DNA of 64,000 nucleotides from Mesocentrotus franciscanus (lineage: Eukaryota > Echinodermata > Echinoidea > Camarodonta > Strongylocentrotidae): positions 10,812,600 through 10,876,599 of the forward strand of contig CP137670.1 of assembly GCA_037976565.1 (NCBI GenBank), given 5' to 3'. How positions within the stretch are numbered: position 1 is the stretch's first letter; every line of letters begins with the position of its first letter. This document shows positions 23,673 through 34,885 of the stretch, piece after piece. The notes under the pieces are model-generated. The model saw only the letters and a program-made list of their open reading frames with translations, made no database searches and was not told the origin of the DNA. A program made the position numbers and the translations under genes.

Positions 23673-24416
23673 CTGGACTTTATGTGTGATCACATTTCAC
23701 TTTCCGTATGCTCTGAGATAAACTACATGTGAAAATGAAACGCTACGCGGCGTGAAATCCTACAGGTACCACGGATTTCATAGATTTACACCTCGATCCA
23801 TGCTTTTACTAAATGATCCATTTAGGTTATGGAAAACCATGCAGTGTTAATTTAATCCATTAATGAAGGAATAGTTGATTGTCAAGAGACTTTTTTCTTT
23901 CTTTCTTATCAACAAAATGAGTTATAGTCACTCGATTATTTCCTTAACAATGCTCCAAGATCTTTAAATATTGATTGCTCACCCTTTCTAAAAAATCCAA
24001 CTTTCAGTTGTTTATGTATATCATGAAAACAGGAGCCAATTAGCAAATATCAAGTACCATGTCTATTTTTAGAGTCTCAACATTTGTCTGGTTTGACTAC
24101 TATTGATCAACAGGCATTTTTTTTCTAGACGTACGTAAACCGGTGTCATTCTTGTTTTTGTCCTAACTAAATCACGTCCCCACCCCCCTCCCCATCCAGC
24201 AACGCTCATTCTGCCTCTCTGTCTCCTTTTCCCACACACACCAGTAAACGCCCGCAACACGATCACCCTCAATTTCATTCACCCACTCACCCACACACGG
24301 CCTTTGAACAAACTCCCTGCATTTCGAACAAATAATACTTATCTTGACTTCCTCTGAAATTCTGAAAACATACCTTGTATCCTTTGGGAAGAGGGCAAAG
24401 ATAAATTCAATCATAA

Positions 24417-24498
24417 TAATTATTTTCATTATTATCACTATTATTGTTATTATCATTATTATTATTATTATTATTATCATCATCATCATCATCATCGA
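24417..24498. repeat. ATT/ATC microsatellite
   Basis: Imperfect ATT units going over to ATC units, in the intron. Confidence 0.9.
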
Positions 24499-24696
24499 TA
24501 TTATAACAATTATGCAAAACAGGAACAATTCCGTGTATTTCTTAAAGACTTTGCTACAACAAAAAGCACTAAATGCAATTAAGTGCGACTTCATATTATA
24601 CTCTATTGTTCTACTGTCCAAGTTTTCATCGTAATCTCGTTGTGCCCAGTAGAGCTGCCTTATGCAGGTCGAAGACGTGAAGATCCTAGCTGGGAT

Positions 24697-24925
24697 ATAT
24701 TATTATCAGTATTACTAGTATTATTAATAATAATAGTAATTATTATAACCATTATTACTACTACTACAACTACTACTACTACTATTACTACTACTACAAC
24801 TATTACAGCTACTACTAATACTGCTATTAATACTTCTACTAGTATTATTATTAGAATTATAGTCGTAGTATAGTTATAGTATAAATATAAGTAGTATAGT
24901 AGTAGTAGTTGTAGTAGTAGTAATA
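24697..24925. repeat. Inverted ACT..AGT trinucleotide tract
   Basis: About 140 bases of ATT/ACT units followed by about 80 bases of AGT units. The two halves are complementary and could fold into one long hairpin within the intron, ending about 55 bases before the exon 2 acceptor. Confidence 0.85.
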
Positions 24926-24981
24926 AAAGTAGTATACATGTACCCATCTTTTTGCACATCTTCGTTTTTTGTTTTCTTTAG

Positions 24982-25304
24982 ATGGAACTGCATCATTGAC
25001 GGACACCATGATGACTCTTATCTTCGCCGGCGCTGCGCTTCTCCTCATGGCCGTCATTGTGATCACGGTCATCTGTGTCATGCGTCATTACACGGCGAGC
25101 GCCATCATTCACCGCGAGGAGACCATGCGCATGGTTCTCCTACCCCAACGTTGGTGGCGCAGTAACGTCAACATCCGGCCAACCAACCAGGAGCAGATTG
25201 GCGCCTCGAATGGCTTTCGAGATGATGATTTGGATTACTATGGTGTTAAGGGTAAAATAGAAAGACCGTCAGCAGTCGCACCGATAACCGATGCATGGCT
25301 GTAA
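24982..25304 (+). CDS. Mucin-like membrane protein, exon 2 (TM and tail)
   Basis: The exon joins in phase 1 (G|AT) to the preceding exon and encodes the last 107 residues. After GTASLTDTMM comes one membrane helix (TLIFAGAALLLMAVIVITVI). It is followed by CVMRHY, where the Cys next to the membrane could be palmitoylated, and a basic start of the tail. The tail is about 70 residues with RWWR, a DDDLDYYG acidic-tyrosine patch that could be a phosphorylation or sorting site, and the C-terminus ITDAWL. Base composition is clearly GC-richer than the flanks, as expected for a conserved exon. The start of the tail is where a conserved family would be recognised, but none was. Confidence 0.85.
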
Positions 25305-25984
25305 TCACTCACTGGATTGGATTTTTGTTTATGTTTGGCCAACACGGTTCGATTTGAGCACACAATGGCGAATACTGGCAATGCTTTGTTGGGCGAGCAC
25401 AAAAGAAAAGAATAGACGCCATTTTGGTTTGTTGGTTGTAAACAAAATGGGACAGATCTTCTGTAATCTTTCTGGAAAAATAGGGGATAGGGTTTGGTTG
25501 GTTGGAACCAACCGAATCCAAGTTGGCCAACCTCTGTATAAATAGATGGCACTGATCTGCTACCATGTATGTCCGCCCTCATCGATCATGCGATTACAAT
25601 ATACAGTTTTAAGCCAATTCTTTGGACCATAGCGGAAAAGTATTTTTGAATGATTATAGAGGTTGGTTCATACACTCAATCCATTTTAGACATTTCCTAT
25701 TGTTAACCCGCAGTAATAATATAGCTATTCAATTTCTGCTGGCTATTTAGAATGGAAAGCATGATTTCTTCAATAGCAATTTCTTTCAGTTTTAATTCAG
25801 GTACTTCTTTTTCTGCACTGTTAACTTTTACACCAATTATTATTGTTGTCAGCTTTTTTTTACGAATACAGGGTTCAATGGAAATCAAGTCGGGGTCATT
25901 TCTGGCAAGATTTAGTATGCTTAAATAGGTCAATCCGCGAGAAAACAGACTGGCGCACATTTACGGCCAGGAAAGTCTTGAACA
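25305..25984. other. Likely 3' UTR and flank of mucin-like gene
   Basis: No canonical AATAAA close to the stop was found. Open frames of 60-114 codons on the minus strand at 25238-25582 are antisense to the exon and its UTR and are not called. A small inverted motif (GGTTGGTTGGAACCAACC) is at 25494. Confidence 0.45.
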
Positions 25985-26150
25985 TGGGGCTACGGGCAGC
26001 TGCAGCTTAGGCCTTCTTCTGCCTTCGCTCCTCCTCTTAAACTTCTATTTTGTCTCTCTCAAAGCTCGTGGCGCCTTCCTTCCGGACTGTTGTCCAGCTG
26101 CTCCTACTCGTGGCGATGTGCTCCCAGTCTTCTTCGAGGATACTTGCTAT
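25985..26150 (-). pseudogene. LINE ORF2 C-terminus relic
   Basis: On the minus strand the frame starting near 26150 reads ILEEDWEHIATSRSSWTTVR, then KEGATSFERDKIE, a stop, and EEERRQKKA. A 'D-R-x-W-R-..-x-G-..-FE-xR' pattern followed by a basic tail is typical of the last residues of several LINE ORF2 proteins. Only this end remains. The match is from pattern memory and could be fortuitous. Confidence 0.35.
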
Positions 26151-26299
26151 TTAAAAAAAAGTTATTCATAACAAATTATATATTATGATTAATGGTAATT
26201 TTTGTGGGGAGGGGATCCACCACTTTGTAAGGATTTATCTTTAAAAAATATCTATTTTCTATTGTCTGCATAACATAGCCTAAAACGATTGCATTTTTT

Positions 26300-26332
26300 G
26301 TGTGTGTGTGTGTGTGTGTGAATGTGTGTTTA
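26300..26332. repeat. GT microsatellite
   Basis: About ten uninterrupted GT units, then an interrupted tail. Confidence 0.95.
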
Positions 26333-27589
26333 TTCGTGGCTGCGTTGCTGTGTATGCCGTGTAAACGCATAACATAATCATTTTCCAAAATTCTGGCGGG
26401 AAGAACACTCTCTGTTAGGCGAATGTTTATCACAAACGGTTACAGCTCTAGGACTCTTTGCCAGTGTACGGCAGCACACGAGTCTTAAATATATTTTCGA
26501 AAAGGAAAACAAACAAAAAATAAAAAAAGACACCCCAAAATGCAACAATGAAAACGTAATTCGGTATGACATTCCAAAGGGAAACTAGTACACGTTAAAG
26601 AGAAGGTTCATTGATTTTAAAAACTAACTTTATTGTCATTATTGCAAAGGTGACACTTTGATTTGACAAGGTTATCAAAATTCAATGCTTGGAAACATTC
26701 GAAGTAATGATTATTATGAATTACAAAACGCTTAAATACAGCCCCGGCATAGCACCTGAAATGCTCTCCGATCGCTGCTGAGATGTGTGACGTCACATGT
26801 TGAACATGATTTGCACAAGCAGACGATGTCCCATGACATCTTACACATTTTCAGTGCCTGTTTCGTCATCTTCTCTTCAGTTATTTCTGTTACTTCACTA
26901 CCGTCAGGCTAAATGTTTAATCTATTGCCTCACTCTAAACCCCGCGCATGGTATTATTTTGATGAAAAATGCAGCGATAAAAAAATAAAGGAACCTTTCG
27001 CTTGTAAACAAAATAAGACGCCATTGTATTTTCAGCTGCATACACCGCGGTATGTTCGGCGTTTAAAGGGGAACAAATGCGTCCATGCTATCATTCCGGG
27101 GTTTTAAATTTGAAAGTGTGGTTTCTTTGATTGTTCATTAACCCCTATCCTGTGTATTTACAAATAAAAGAATTTAGTTAACAGAATCGGTTTCATATCC
27201 CTTTTGAATGGTGTAAAATTCCATCACATTTTTATACACTAAACTCATTATAATTTGAGAAATAATAGCATTGCAATTATGTTCATTCTTTATGGGATGT
27301 CGTCTGCTTGGGCAGGATTGGTTCATATTGTGACGGCATTAAAACATCGTTATTTTTCTGGCGAATCTCTCGCTTATCCCAGATGCTATGGAGGTTGTTT
27401 TATTTGTATTTGTATAAATCACCCAATATGTAGTTGACCTAAAAGTGTACGATGGCCATTTGTTAGCTTACTAGTTTCTAGTAATACGTTATTTGCCATA
27501 TTTGTGATTTTCTTTGAACCCGCACTTTAAAATTTACGCGTCTATTAGATCGTTGGCTACTAGACTGTCTCCGTAATAACCATGTGGAG
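26333..27589. other. Intergenic, no gene seen
   Basis: AT-rich. Short frames (60-85 codons) without signal, motif or splice context. Nothing recognised. Confidence 0.55.
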
Positions 27590-27855
27590 TCTTGTATAGC
27601 GCTCACGTATGACACATTGCCACTCCTGATTCCTAGCACTCCCTTGATATTACCCTGGCTTTAGCACTTTAGCGCTCAAGCATTTTAAGGAATTCATTCC
27701 TGTTCGGTTTCCATGCATTTGCCTCACCTCGGTGAAGCGTGGCAAATGTAGATTGATTTATTTATAAATGACATTAGTGTTGCGACACGAATTCGAACCC
27801 CGTACCTTGTTGTTCCCAGTCCGGAGATGTATCCACTGGAATTACACAACACCTT
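27590..27855 (-). mobile_element. tRNA-derived SINE (minus strand)
   Basis: Same family as 6200-6362. The minus-strand head carries GGGGTTCGAATTCG (B box, near 27797), and the 'taccctggctttagc' and 'tatagcgctca' body blocks follow. Head and body together cover about 265 bases. Confidence 0.6.
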
Positions 27856-28049
27856 TCCCATAGTCTTAGCACAGGAGCCACCATGTTTCGGTAGGGGCTA
27901 GGCAATGGGGGTGAATTAAAGATTTGATTAGGCCGGGGGAGCATGTGGCCCCTTAATCCCTTTAGCTTTCCTCAATACGCCACTGCAAATAGCAAGCCTA
28001 TCCTTATTCTATTGCTAGCATTTCAACCCACGCAAATACTTTCTCAACA

Positions 28050-28292
28050 TATATAGAGTATTGAAGTGTGACGTCATAATGGACGAGTTGTCAAGGTCGC
28101 TGATTCAAACCAGTTTGTGCTGAACAATGGTGAGGTGATCGAATCAGCCCCAAACACTGAATCTGTCCTGGTCCAGCGCAATGCTTGAATGATTTCGCGA
28201 TGAACCTCATGGACAGGCTCCGCTGTTTATAGAACCAATAACCGGGACGTCGAGCAAATATGACGTTAGCACGTTGGTACTCTACACAACCA
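28050..28292. mobile_element. Foldback element F240
   Basis: Left arm TAGAGTATTGAAGTGTGACG and GTCAAGGTCGCTG; right arm, inverted, AACCAATAACC.., ATGACGT and TTGGTACTCTAC. A half copy in opposite orientation is at 34745-34885. Parts of a third copy flank the large element at 28566-33695. It has a B-box-like GATTCAAACC, so a tRNA origin is also possible. Confidence 0.6.
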
Positions 28293-28399
28293 AATTGTTA
28301 CATGGCTCAGATGGTTATCACAATACTGACATGGACAATTTTATTCAGAATCAATATATACCATGGGAATAGCGCGAATTTCCATTGTTAAATGGACAA

Positions 28400-28565
28400 T
28401 AAGTCTGAACCTTGTGAATACTAATGCCATGGTCACCTAATCATGACGGTCGACAAAAAAAAGTAGCTTCGGGGAACAAACTTCCTACGTTTACTAACTA
28501 ATCTATTTGTTATATGCCAATCTCAAATGTTTATTTGTAACCAGCAACCGTGACAACCTGGCCAG
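28400..28565 (-). mobile_element. F240 copy, left fragment of a split insertion site
   Basis: The last 40 bases (AACCAGCAACCGTGACAACC and on to 28565) match the F240 sequence AACCAACAACCTTGACAAGT at 34819. The continuation of the same element is found on the far side of the 5.1-kb element, at 33696. Confidence 0.55.
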
Positions 28566-29379
28566 TAAAGCGATGGTCACAACCCACCGTGCGTGTTTTT
28601 AGTCCGTACGGTTTTGGGAGGCCACGGCCGCCACGTTTTTCTGAAAACGTAGGGAGGGAGTGGCAAAGGCAGGAGGGAGTACCGGCAACGCACGTCACAC
28701 GCACGGTGTAAGTACGTGGCCCGCACGCCACGCCTGGCCGTGAGCGGTTGCGTGCATCGTACGTTGCGCACGTGTAAGTGCGTTGTTCGTGCTTACAACG
28801 TGCTTAAAACGTGCTTACAACGTACGGTCTCCGTGCGGTTGCCTCGTTATCGTACGGAGGCCGTACTTACACGTGCTGCTCACGTACGGTGTCCTTACTC
28901 ACTCGTACGTTGTAAGTGCGTGCACGTGCGATGAACTCGGTGAGTTTTTCCGCCCGATGTCGGGGTATATATAGGACGACATGCAGATGCAGCTGACCCC
29001 TTATTCTGTGTCTTCTTCGGCGCCATCTTGGAGACGAAATGTTGGCACCAGGCCCCCTAAGGCCCACCATTTTGTACGGATCCATTAGAAGCCAAAATAA
29101 GCCCCTATAAATAATTCATGAGCCCTTATGAATTATGCATTCTGTAGGATGCTCCCCGCGCAAAGTGTACTGGAGTGATGTTTACTACTTGGTAAAGACA
29201 ATACGCGTATCAGCGTAATTAGAGAGGTCAAATCGCCTACTGTACGGAATTATGGGTAATTTATTCATCATGCTGCGCTCTAGCGACGCAAGTGATTAAG
29301 CGAATCAGCGTGGATTATTCTGATGTGATCACCGTTAGGTGAAATACGCGCTTTAACTTGTATTATCGATCACAATCAT

Positions 29380-29655
29380 AACAGCTGGTGTACCCAGGAT
29401 GCATCGGGGAGTGGACCTTAAAGTTCCACTCTGACCACAGAGATATATATTTAATAAGGCTCTGACCCAACTAACTTAGCCTTTCCAATTAACATGAGTA
29501 CACCTCTAGTTATTAATATTCCAGCCTAAGATTTAAAAAAAAAATTCTTTATTGACCAAAAAATAGTAATTACCATCCATTTTTCACAGATCTCAAGCTT
29601 GCTAAGCTCCACCCCTCATACCCAGGATGCACCGCGATATCGGGGAGTGGACTTT
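29380..29655. repeat. Short direct repeat inside the 5.1-kb element
   Basis: ACCCAGGATGCATC..GGGGAGTGGAC at about 29393 recurs as ACCCAGGATGCACC..GGGGAGTGGAC at about 29620. The 230 bases between are AT-rich. It may mark another old insertion within the element. Confidence 0.5.
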
Positions 29656-32600
29656 AACTTCATTAAATAAGATCAAATACTGATATTTCTTACTGTTTAG
29701 ACAGTATTCCATTTTAGTCTATCAAACATGGGTCTGTTTCTGTTTTATTAAATCAAACATGCTAAAAGCCATATAACAACACATTCTCTGCCTATGATTA
29801 TACATTTTAAATATGCTGATGTATTAACTTTCCTTATTTTAGACAAACAAATTATGTGGCACAGTGGATGGATTTTTCCCCCACCCACTCTCATCGTAAC
29901 TTAATGATTCCCTTTCTCTCTCTCTCTCTGTCTTTCGAAAATTATCTTCTGAAAGGTTTGTTCTCTTGACTGAACAACCTGTTGCAATTCCGTTCTGTCT
30001 CACTTTCAGTCATACTTGTTATTACCACTCGTTTGCATTCACTCGTTATCAACTACGATCAACCATTCCATATTCACTCCGTTACTGTCCACATTTCACT
30101 TGGATTCCCTTCACTCTCCCTTTTTACAGCCTTGCAGGAGCTTTGCTAGTAGAACATTTTTAATGTAGAGACCAGAGAGACTGGAAAGTATGTTAATCAT
30201 TTTATTCAAATTTTCTTACTTGAAAAAAGGAAAGTGAAACATTGTTTAATTTCAACATCTTGATATAATTTTGTTTTAAAGACAATTGAATTTAACACTG
30301 GAAATTTTGAATCGGGTTGCCACCCCCCCCCCCCAAAAAAAAAAAAATGGTACCAGGGTTTTTGTTGGGAGGCCCATGTCCAGTATAATTTTTATTTTTA
30401 AGAATGGGTTTCTCTTTTGTATTAATTTTACATTGGTATACCGTTAATTTCAATGAATACCCCCCCCCCCTCTCCCCTTAAACAATCAACACTGCCATTA
30501 CTTCTAGAAACATTAATGCTATCATTCAAAACTTTTTCACTTTCTACATCCTTCTAATATAAACATATAATTATATTGCAACCCGTTACATGGTCCATGT
30601 AGTAACAGCACCAGGAAGAGGAAAGCAGGCCCCCGTTTTCTCAAGTTAGGAAGTATCAAAACATGATTCTATTAAAATAAAGCATTAGTTTGGATACGAA
30701 AGGCAAAGATGAAGTGATGAAAAGGCAGTCTTTCCATATCTTTCCATATTTAATGCATTTAGAGGGTTGACTTTCAAACCTTCTAATACAGAAACCCATA
30801 GAGGTAAATGAATTTCAACATGTATAATCATAATTAAAATATTGATTGATTAATTCAATCTCTGATATAGACTGATAGATCTTTATCACTCAAATTTCAA
30901 GGCAAATCTTTTGCCCAGTCCTCAGTTTCATCCTATAAGATGGTAGTTGACATTGTTAGAATTTTAGTGTTTATTCATTGAGATTTAGTTATCTTTAATT
31001 AAGTAGTTTAAGTAATACAATGTACTTGTAATGTAAACTCGTGCTCATAATTGAATGATATGCGGTTAAGTACTGGACATAAAATGACCAAACAACTTGG
31101 ACCAGAGAATATACTACAAATAATGCTACTGAAACATATGTAATATAGACTTATATTTCATCTAGGCCTATATTGAAATTTTATTTTTAATCTAAATCAC
31201 AATTGTGATATTCAGTCAAGTATTCTTTTACAAGTCAACGGACAATGAAAAATATCTTTGTCAGATCTATGATTGGGGTACCTTCATGTATATTAGCTCC
31301 ATTTCTCGTATGAAGTATAGTAAGCCCTCATCTCTAGATTGATCCCGTCAATATCTGTTCATTGTTCCTTTCCTGAGTTTGTAAACCAGCATGCCTTCAT
31401 CATCCACTGTAGAGAAGCATCATCCTACATGAGAGAAAACAATGTAGGTACTTCAATTAAAAACTGATAATGGATATATATCAACCATAATACATCCTAT
31501 AAACAGACTTTCATTAATCTCATTTTGTGTTCTACTTCATCTTCATTGCTCAAGAAGTGAAAGGCCCCTTACCAAAAAATAAATAATGAGGGGTCCTGTG
31601 TATACCCTACATGTAGTGCTTTGAATGTGCATTAGATATGGCTCTTCTACACACAGGAGCTCCTGTAAATAAGGAAATTTCCTTTGTAAATAAAGAAAGG
31701 AAAGACATCAATATTTGTATGCTAAGTGCAGAACTAGAATAAAATATGCCCTCCACTATATAGGCTTGCAACATAAACTTAGTTCCATTTCCTTTATAGT
31801 GAATTAATAGGTGGTCGTTTAATATTTGTGTGCTAAATATCCTGAAAATTTTACCTGCATGGGACTTTCTGCTTCATCTTGCCAATATAAGAAATGTTGT
31901 ATTGTCTACTCATCAGTTAACTCCTTCCAGCTCTTCAGTTTCAATCTGTTGGAACAAAAAGAAGGGGGGGGGGATCAATATGACAATCAAGGCGTCCCTT
32001 TCTCCTTAACAAAATAAAATAGATCTAGCATAATAGCTATTTTTGATGTCATGGTTGGACTTAATTTTAATATGGTGTGGAAATCAACATTTCTATTTAA
32101 TGAACCACAGTACAAAGTTAAACTAAATGGAAGAGTTAACTTGTGCCTCAAACAGTGCTTTATATGGCCTACAAGTTCGAAGTAGTAGATTTATCAACAT
32201 GAACTGTACAATTTGGAGGAAAACAAATCTGTAATAGTCTATGTCATATGATTTATGAGTTATGTCATGACAACTTGACAAGCACGCTGGACCCACACAA
32301 AATCTAAACAGTGAGAAAATAAACAAATCCTACCTTCTTTTTTTTGAATATTTTTATTAATAAGTTCCAGAATCCAGGATTACATATAAATGAAATAGGG
32401 TATGGAGTTGTTTGATTATTAATGGTCACAGATAAGTTTGGTCTAAAGTTGACACGCACCGATGATGCAACTGAGCGAACGGATGGCATTGAGTAATTAA
32501 GCCAACAGAGTCCACATCTACTAGAGATCTAGATCTAAAGATTTAACAAGAATTAATCCACTTGGATTATTAAAAAGATCATACTTCATAGATTATTTTA

Positions 32601-33100
32601 AGGTGTAACGTTAAATCTAGATTTAAATTCAATCGATGATTGGTGAATTAGATTTATGATGACGATCAAATTTGGAATTAAACCAGATTAGAAAGTTTGA
32701 TCTTGATGCAGAAATTCCTCGGGTGGGCCTGCCGGAACCCCGGGGCCCTAACTGGAGTACTAGGGTGACATGACGGCAAACCGCAGTCAAACTACTATCA
32801 TGACGATGAAAATCAAAGTGCAATTTCAAGAGAAATATTTTCCTAGCCTTTTCTTCCAAAATCTGTTAGAACTGTCTCAAAATGTAAAGAAATTACCGTA
32901 GATCACGAAGACTATTGCAGCTTTTTCAAAAGTAATGACTAAATTCACTTAATCTACTCATATTTCAATCAATTACTCACCCATTCTTGTGCGAGGCACT
33001 AGCACTGCACTGCGAGTATAGCGTCGTGCATAAAATCTGCATAATTAACAAAACGGAAGTGACAAAAAAAAGGTCAATGAATTAATATATTTTTTAACCG
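29656..33100. other. Interior of the 5.1-kb element, no gene seen
   Basis: AT-rich with C and A homopolymers at 30325 and 30460. No open frame exceeds 76 codons and none shows a transposase motif. A coding remnant could be hidden by decay, but none was visible. Confidence 0.5.
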
Positions 33101-33695
33101 ATACTATCGATAAAAATACATATTCATTAGGGTCTTATCCAATCAGAATGCCGGCTAGGGTGCTTATTTCGTCTTCAAATGATCCAGAAGAGGCGGAGCC
33201 TAATCCAATTCTTGTAATGCTTTCCGCGCGTGCTGCTTTCCGTCTAGTAATTATATTTAAACGTCTTTGGTTGGCACTCGTCCGTCGGCTCGGATTTTAT
33301 ATACTGCATAAATCAGTGCGCACAACGTGCGTTGTAAGTGCGGAGCACGTGCTTACTCGGTACGGTCCACGTGAGTTCTGCGTGCTCATTGGACAGTTGA
33401 ACTGGGGAAGTGGCGAGTAAGCACGGACCACGCACTTATCACGTGCGCAGCACGCACGTGCTAAGTGCTAAGTACCGGGCACGCACGTCACACGCACTGG
33501 GGTGAATCGGTAGCCCGACCGCAGCCCGAACGCAGCGAAAGTTCCTCGTGCACTAAAAGTACTACGGTGTGTCTGCGTGCTCCCAAATTCGTACGGAGGC
33601 GGTACTCACCACGTACGGATACCCAAATTTTGCCCACGTTTTTGCTCGTAGACAGCACGCACTTGCAAGTACGGCGGGTTGTGACCATCGCTTTA

Positions 33696-33755
33696 GACGT
33701 CACACTTCAATATTCTATATTGAGCGAGTCCTTGCGTGTGGTGAAATGCCATAAC
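33696..33755 (-). mobile_element. F240 copy, right fragment of a split insertion site
   Basis: GACGTCACACTTCAATATTC directly after the TIR matches, on the opposite strand, GAGTATTGAAGTGTGACGTC at 28057. With 28400-28565 it would restore one F240 element once the 5.1-kb insert is removed. Confidence 0.55.
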
Positions 33756-33966
33756 AGCTAACAATACACTAAGGATAGAAGCGCTGTATACATTGGCGTA
33801 TTGGGGACAGCAAAGAGGGTTAACGGGTCAAGTGCTCACCCGGCCTTACAAAATATATTAATTCAATATTTCATGAATTTGATGACTGGTTGATGACGGA
33901 ATGACATGCCCTGAGAATTCTGTATTTCGAATATAGAATATTACAGACATTTGAATTAATATTATA

Positions 33967-34130
33967 CAAATGATGCATGCGCGTGAGTTCATTATACGAT
34001 CTATCCGCACTCGAGTTGAAGCTGTGTGTATCTATTGCACGAAGCCGTTAGGCTGAGTGCGATAGATACACACAGCATCAACGAGGGCGGATAGATCGTA
34101 TAATGAACGAATGAAAACATGCATCATTTG
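33967..34130. mobile_element. 164-bp near-complete hairpin
   Basis: The arms CAAATGATGCATG and CATGCATCATTTG are followed inward by TTCATTATACGATCTATCCG and its complement, then AGCTGTGTGTATCTAT and its complement. Only about 20 bases in the middle are unpaired. Foldback-type element. Confidence 0.8.
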
Positions 34131-34416
34131 TTTTATACAACGAAACTCCTAGATCCTTGTTATTTGATGTAAAAATAATGAATTCAAGATTGTTTCGAGA
34201 CAGTTTATGGCTGACAAATAAATCTCAAGTTTTAATAAGTCTCAATTTAGTGCGCACACATAAGTATAGATATAGCAAGCGCACCTCTATCTATACCACT
34301 TTAACGCATAGTGCTGCGCAAGAATAGGCCCATGTGTATACACGCAGTATTAAGCGCTTTAACCTCTACGCGCACTACTACGCGGCACTGAAAAATCGTT
34401 GGATAGTATGGAAAAT

Positions 34417-34448
34417 ATTGCACGCTTTTTCATGAAAAAGCGTGCAAT
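34417..34448. repeat. Perfect 32-bp palindrome
   Basis: The half-site ATTGCACGCTTTTTCA is followed immediately by its exact complement, with no spacer. Confidence 0.95.
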
Positions 34449-34744
34449 AGGCCCAGTAAATGAATCACACGTGACCGCGCATGACCAATCATTTGATTAG
34501 GATCTGGGAGTGAGTTGTATAAATTCAAATCAATCATATAATATATTAGCTAAGATGAGGTACTTTCACAAAAGTTGGGTTTCCTACCAACCAGTGATCA
34601 GAGTCATGAAAAATAAAATGTATATATGTTTATAAGGAATGATGTAGAAGGCCAATTAGTAAAAATTGTGAAAGTACCTTATATTTGTTTGTATATTATA
34701 GGATAAGTTTGTAGATTGTTATTCAAATTTTTTTTTTTTTTGGA

Positions 34745-34885
34745 TCAAAATTGTCTGGCAAATTCAGTGTTTGGCGCTGGTGTGATCACCACGCCATTGT
34801 GTAGCACAGCATTGTTTAGAACCAACAACCTTGACAAGTATGACGTCACACTTCGGCACTCTTTATCTGACCAGTTTTAACAGAA
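34745..34885 (-). mobile_element. F240 half copy
   Basis: Read on the minus strand it matches 28055-28165: AGTGTGACGTCAT, TTGTCAAGGTTG, CACAATGG.GTGGTGATC and CCAAACACTGAAT. The second arm is absent. Confidence 0.6.

Larger units (their letters stand above)
22826..24981 (+). other. Intron of the mucin-like gene
   Basis: A 2156-bp intron bounded by GTAAGA and a pyrimidine-rich TTTTTTGTTTTCTTTAG. It holds ACT/AAT, ATT/ATC and ACT..AGT simple repeats and a foldback MITE at 23363-23672. The frames of 69-149 codons across the simple repeats are poly-Ile, poly-Thr or poly-Leu shadows. Confidence 0.8.
28566..33695. mobile_element. 5.1-kb TIR element with CpG-rich ends
   Basis: The outermost bases are inverted repeats: TAAAGCGATGGTCACAACCC at the left, GGGTTGTGACCATCGCTTTA at the right (20 of 20), with similarity running a little further in. 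The outer 350-400 bases on each side are CpG-rich and packed with GTACG, CACGTG, GTAAGTGCG and CACGTCACACGCAC words. Each CpG-rich end stops at a TATATA-type sequence (28967 and 33297). The 4-kb middle is ordinary AT-rich DNA with no transposase frame. The flanks are two halves of an F240 element, and a TA dinucleotide bounds each TIR. This fits a non-autonomous DNA transposon inserted at TA. Confidence 0.7.

Noticed and set aside
24172..24959. Frames of 96-149 codons with poly-Ile, poly-Thr and poly-Val
   Set aside because: Translations of ATT/ACT microsatellites in the mucin-gene intron.
25238..25582. 114-codon minus-strand frame and two overlapping ones
   Set aside because: Antisense to the end of exon 2 and its presumed 3' UTR; no motif, and other frames there are equally open.
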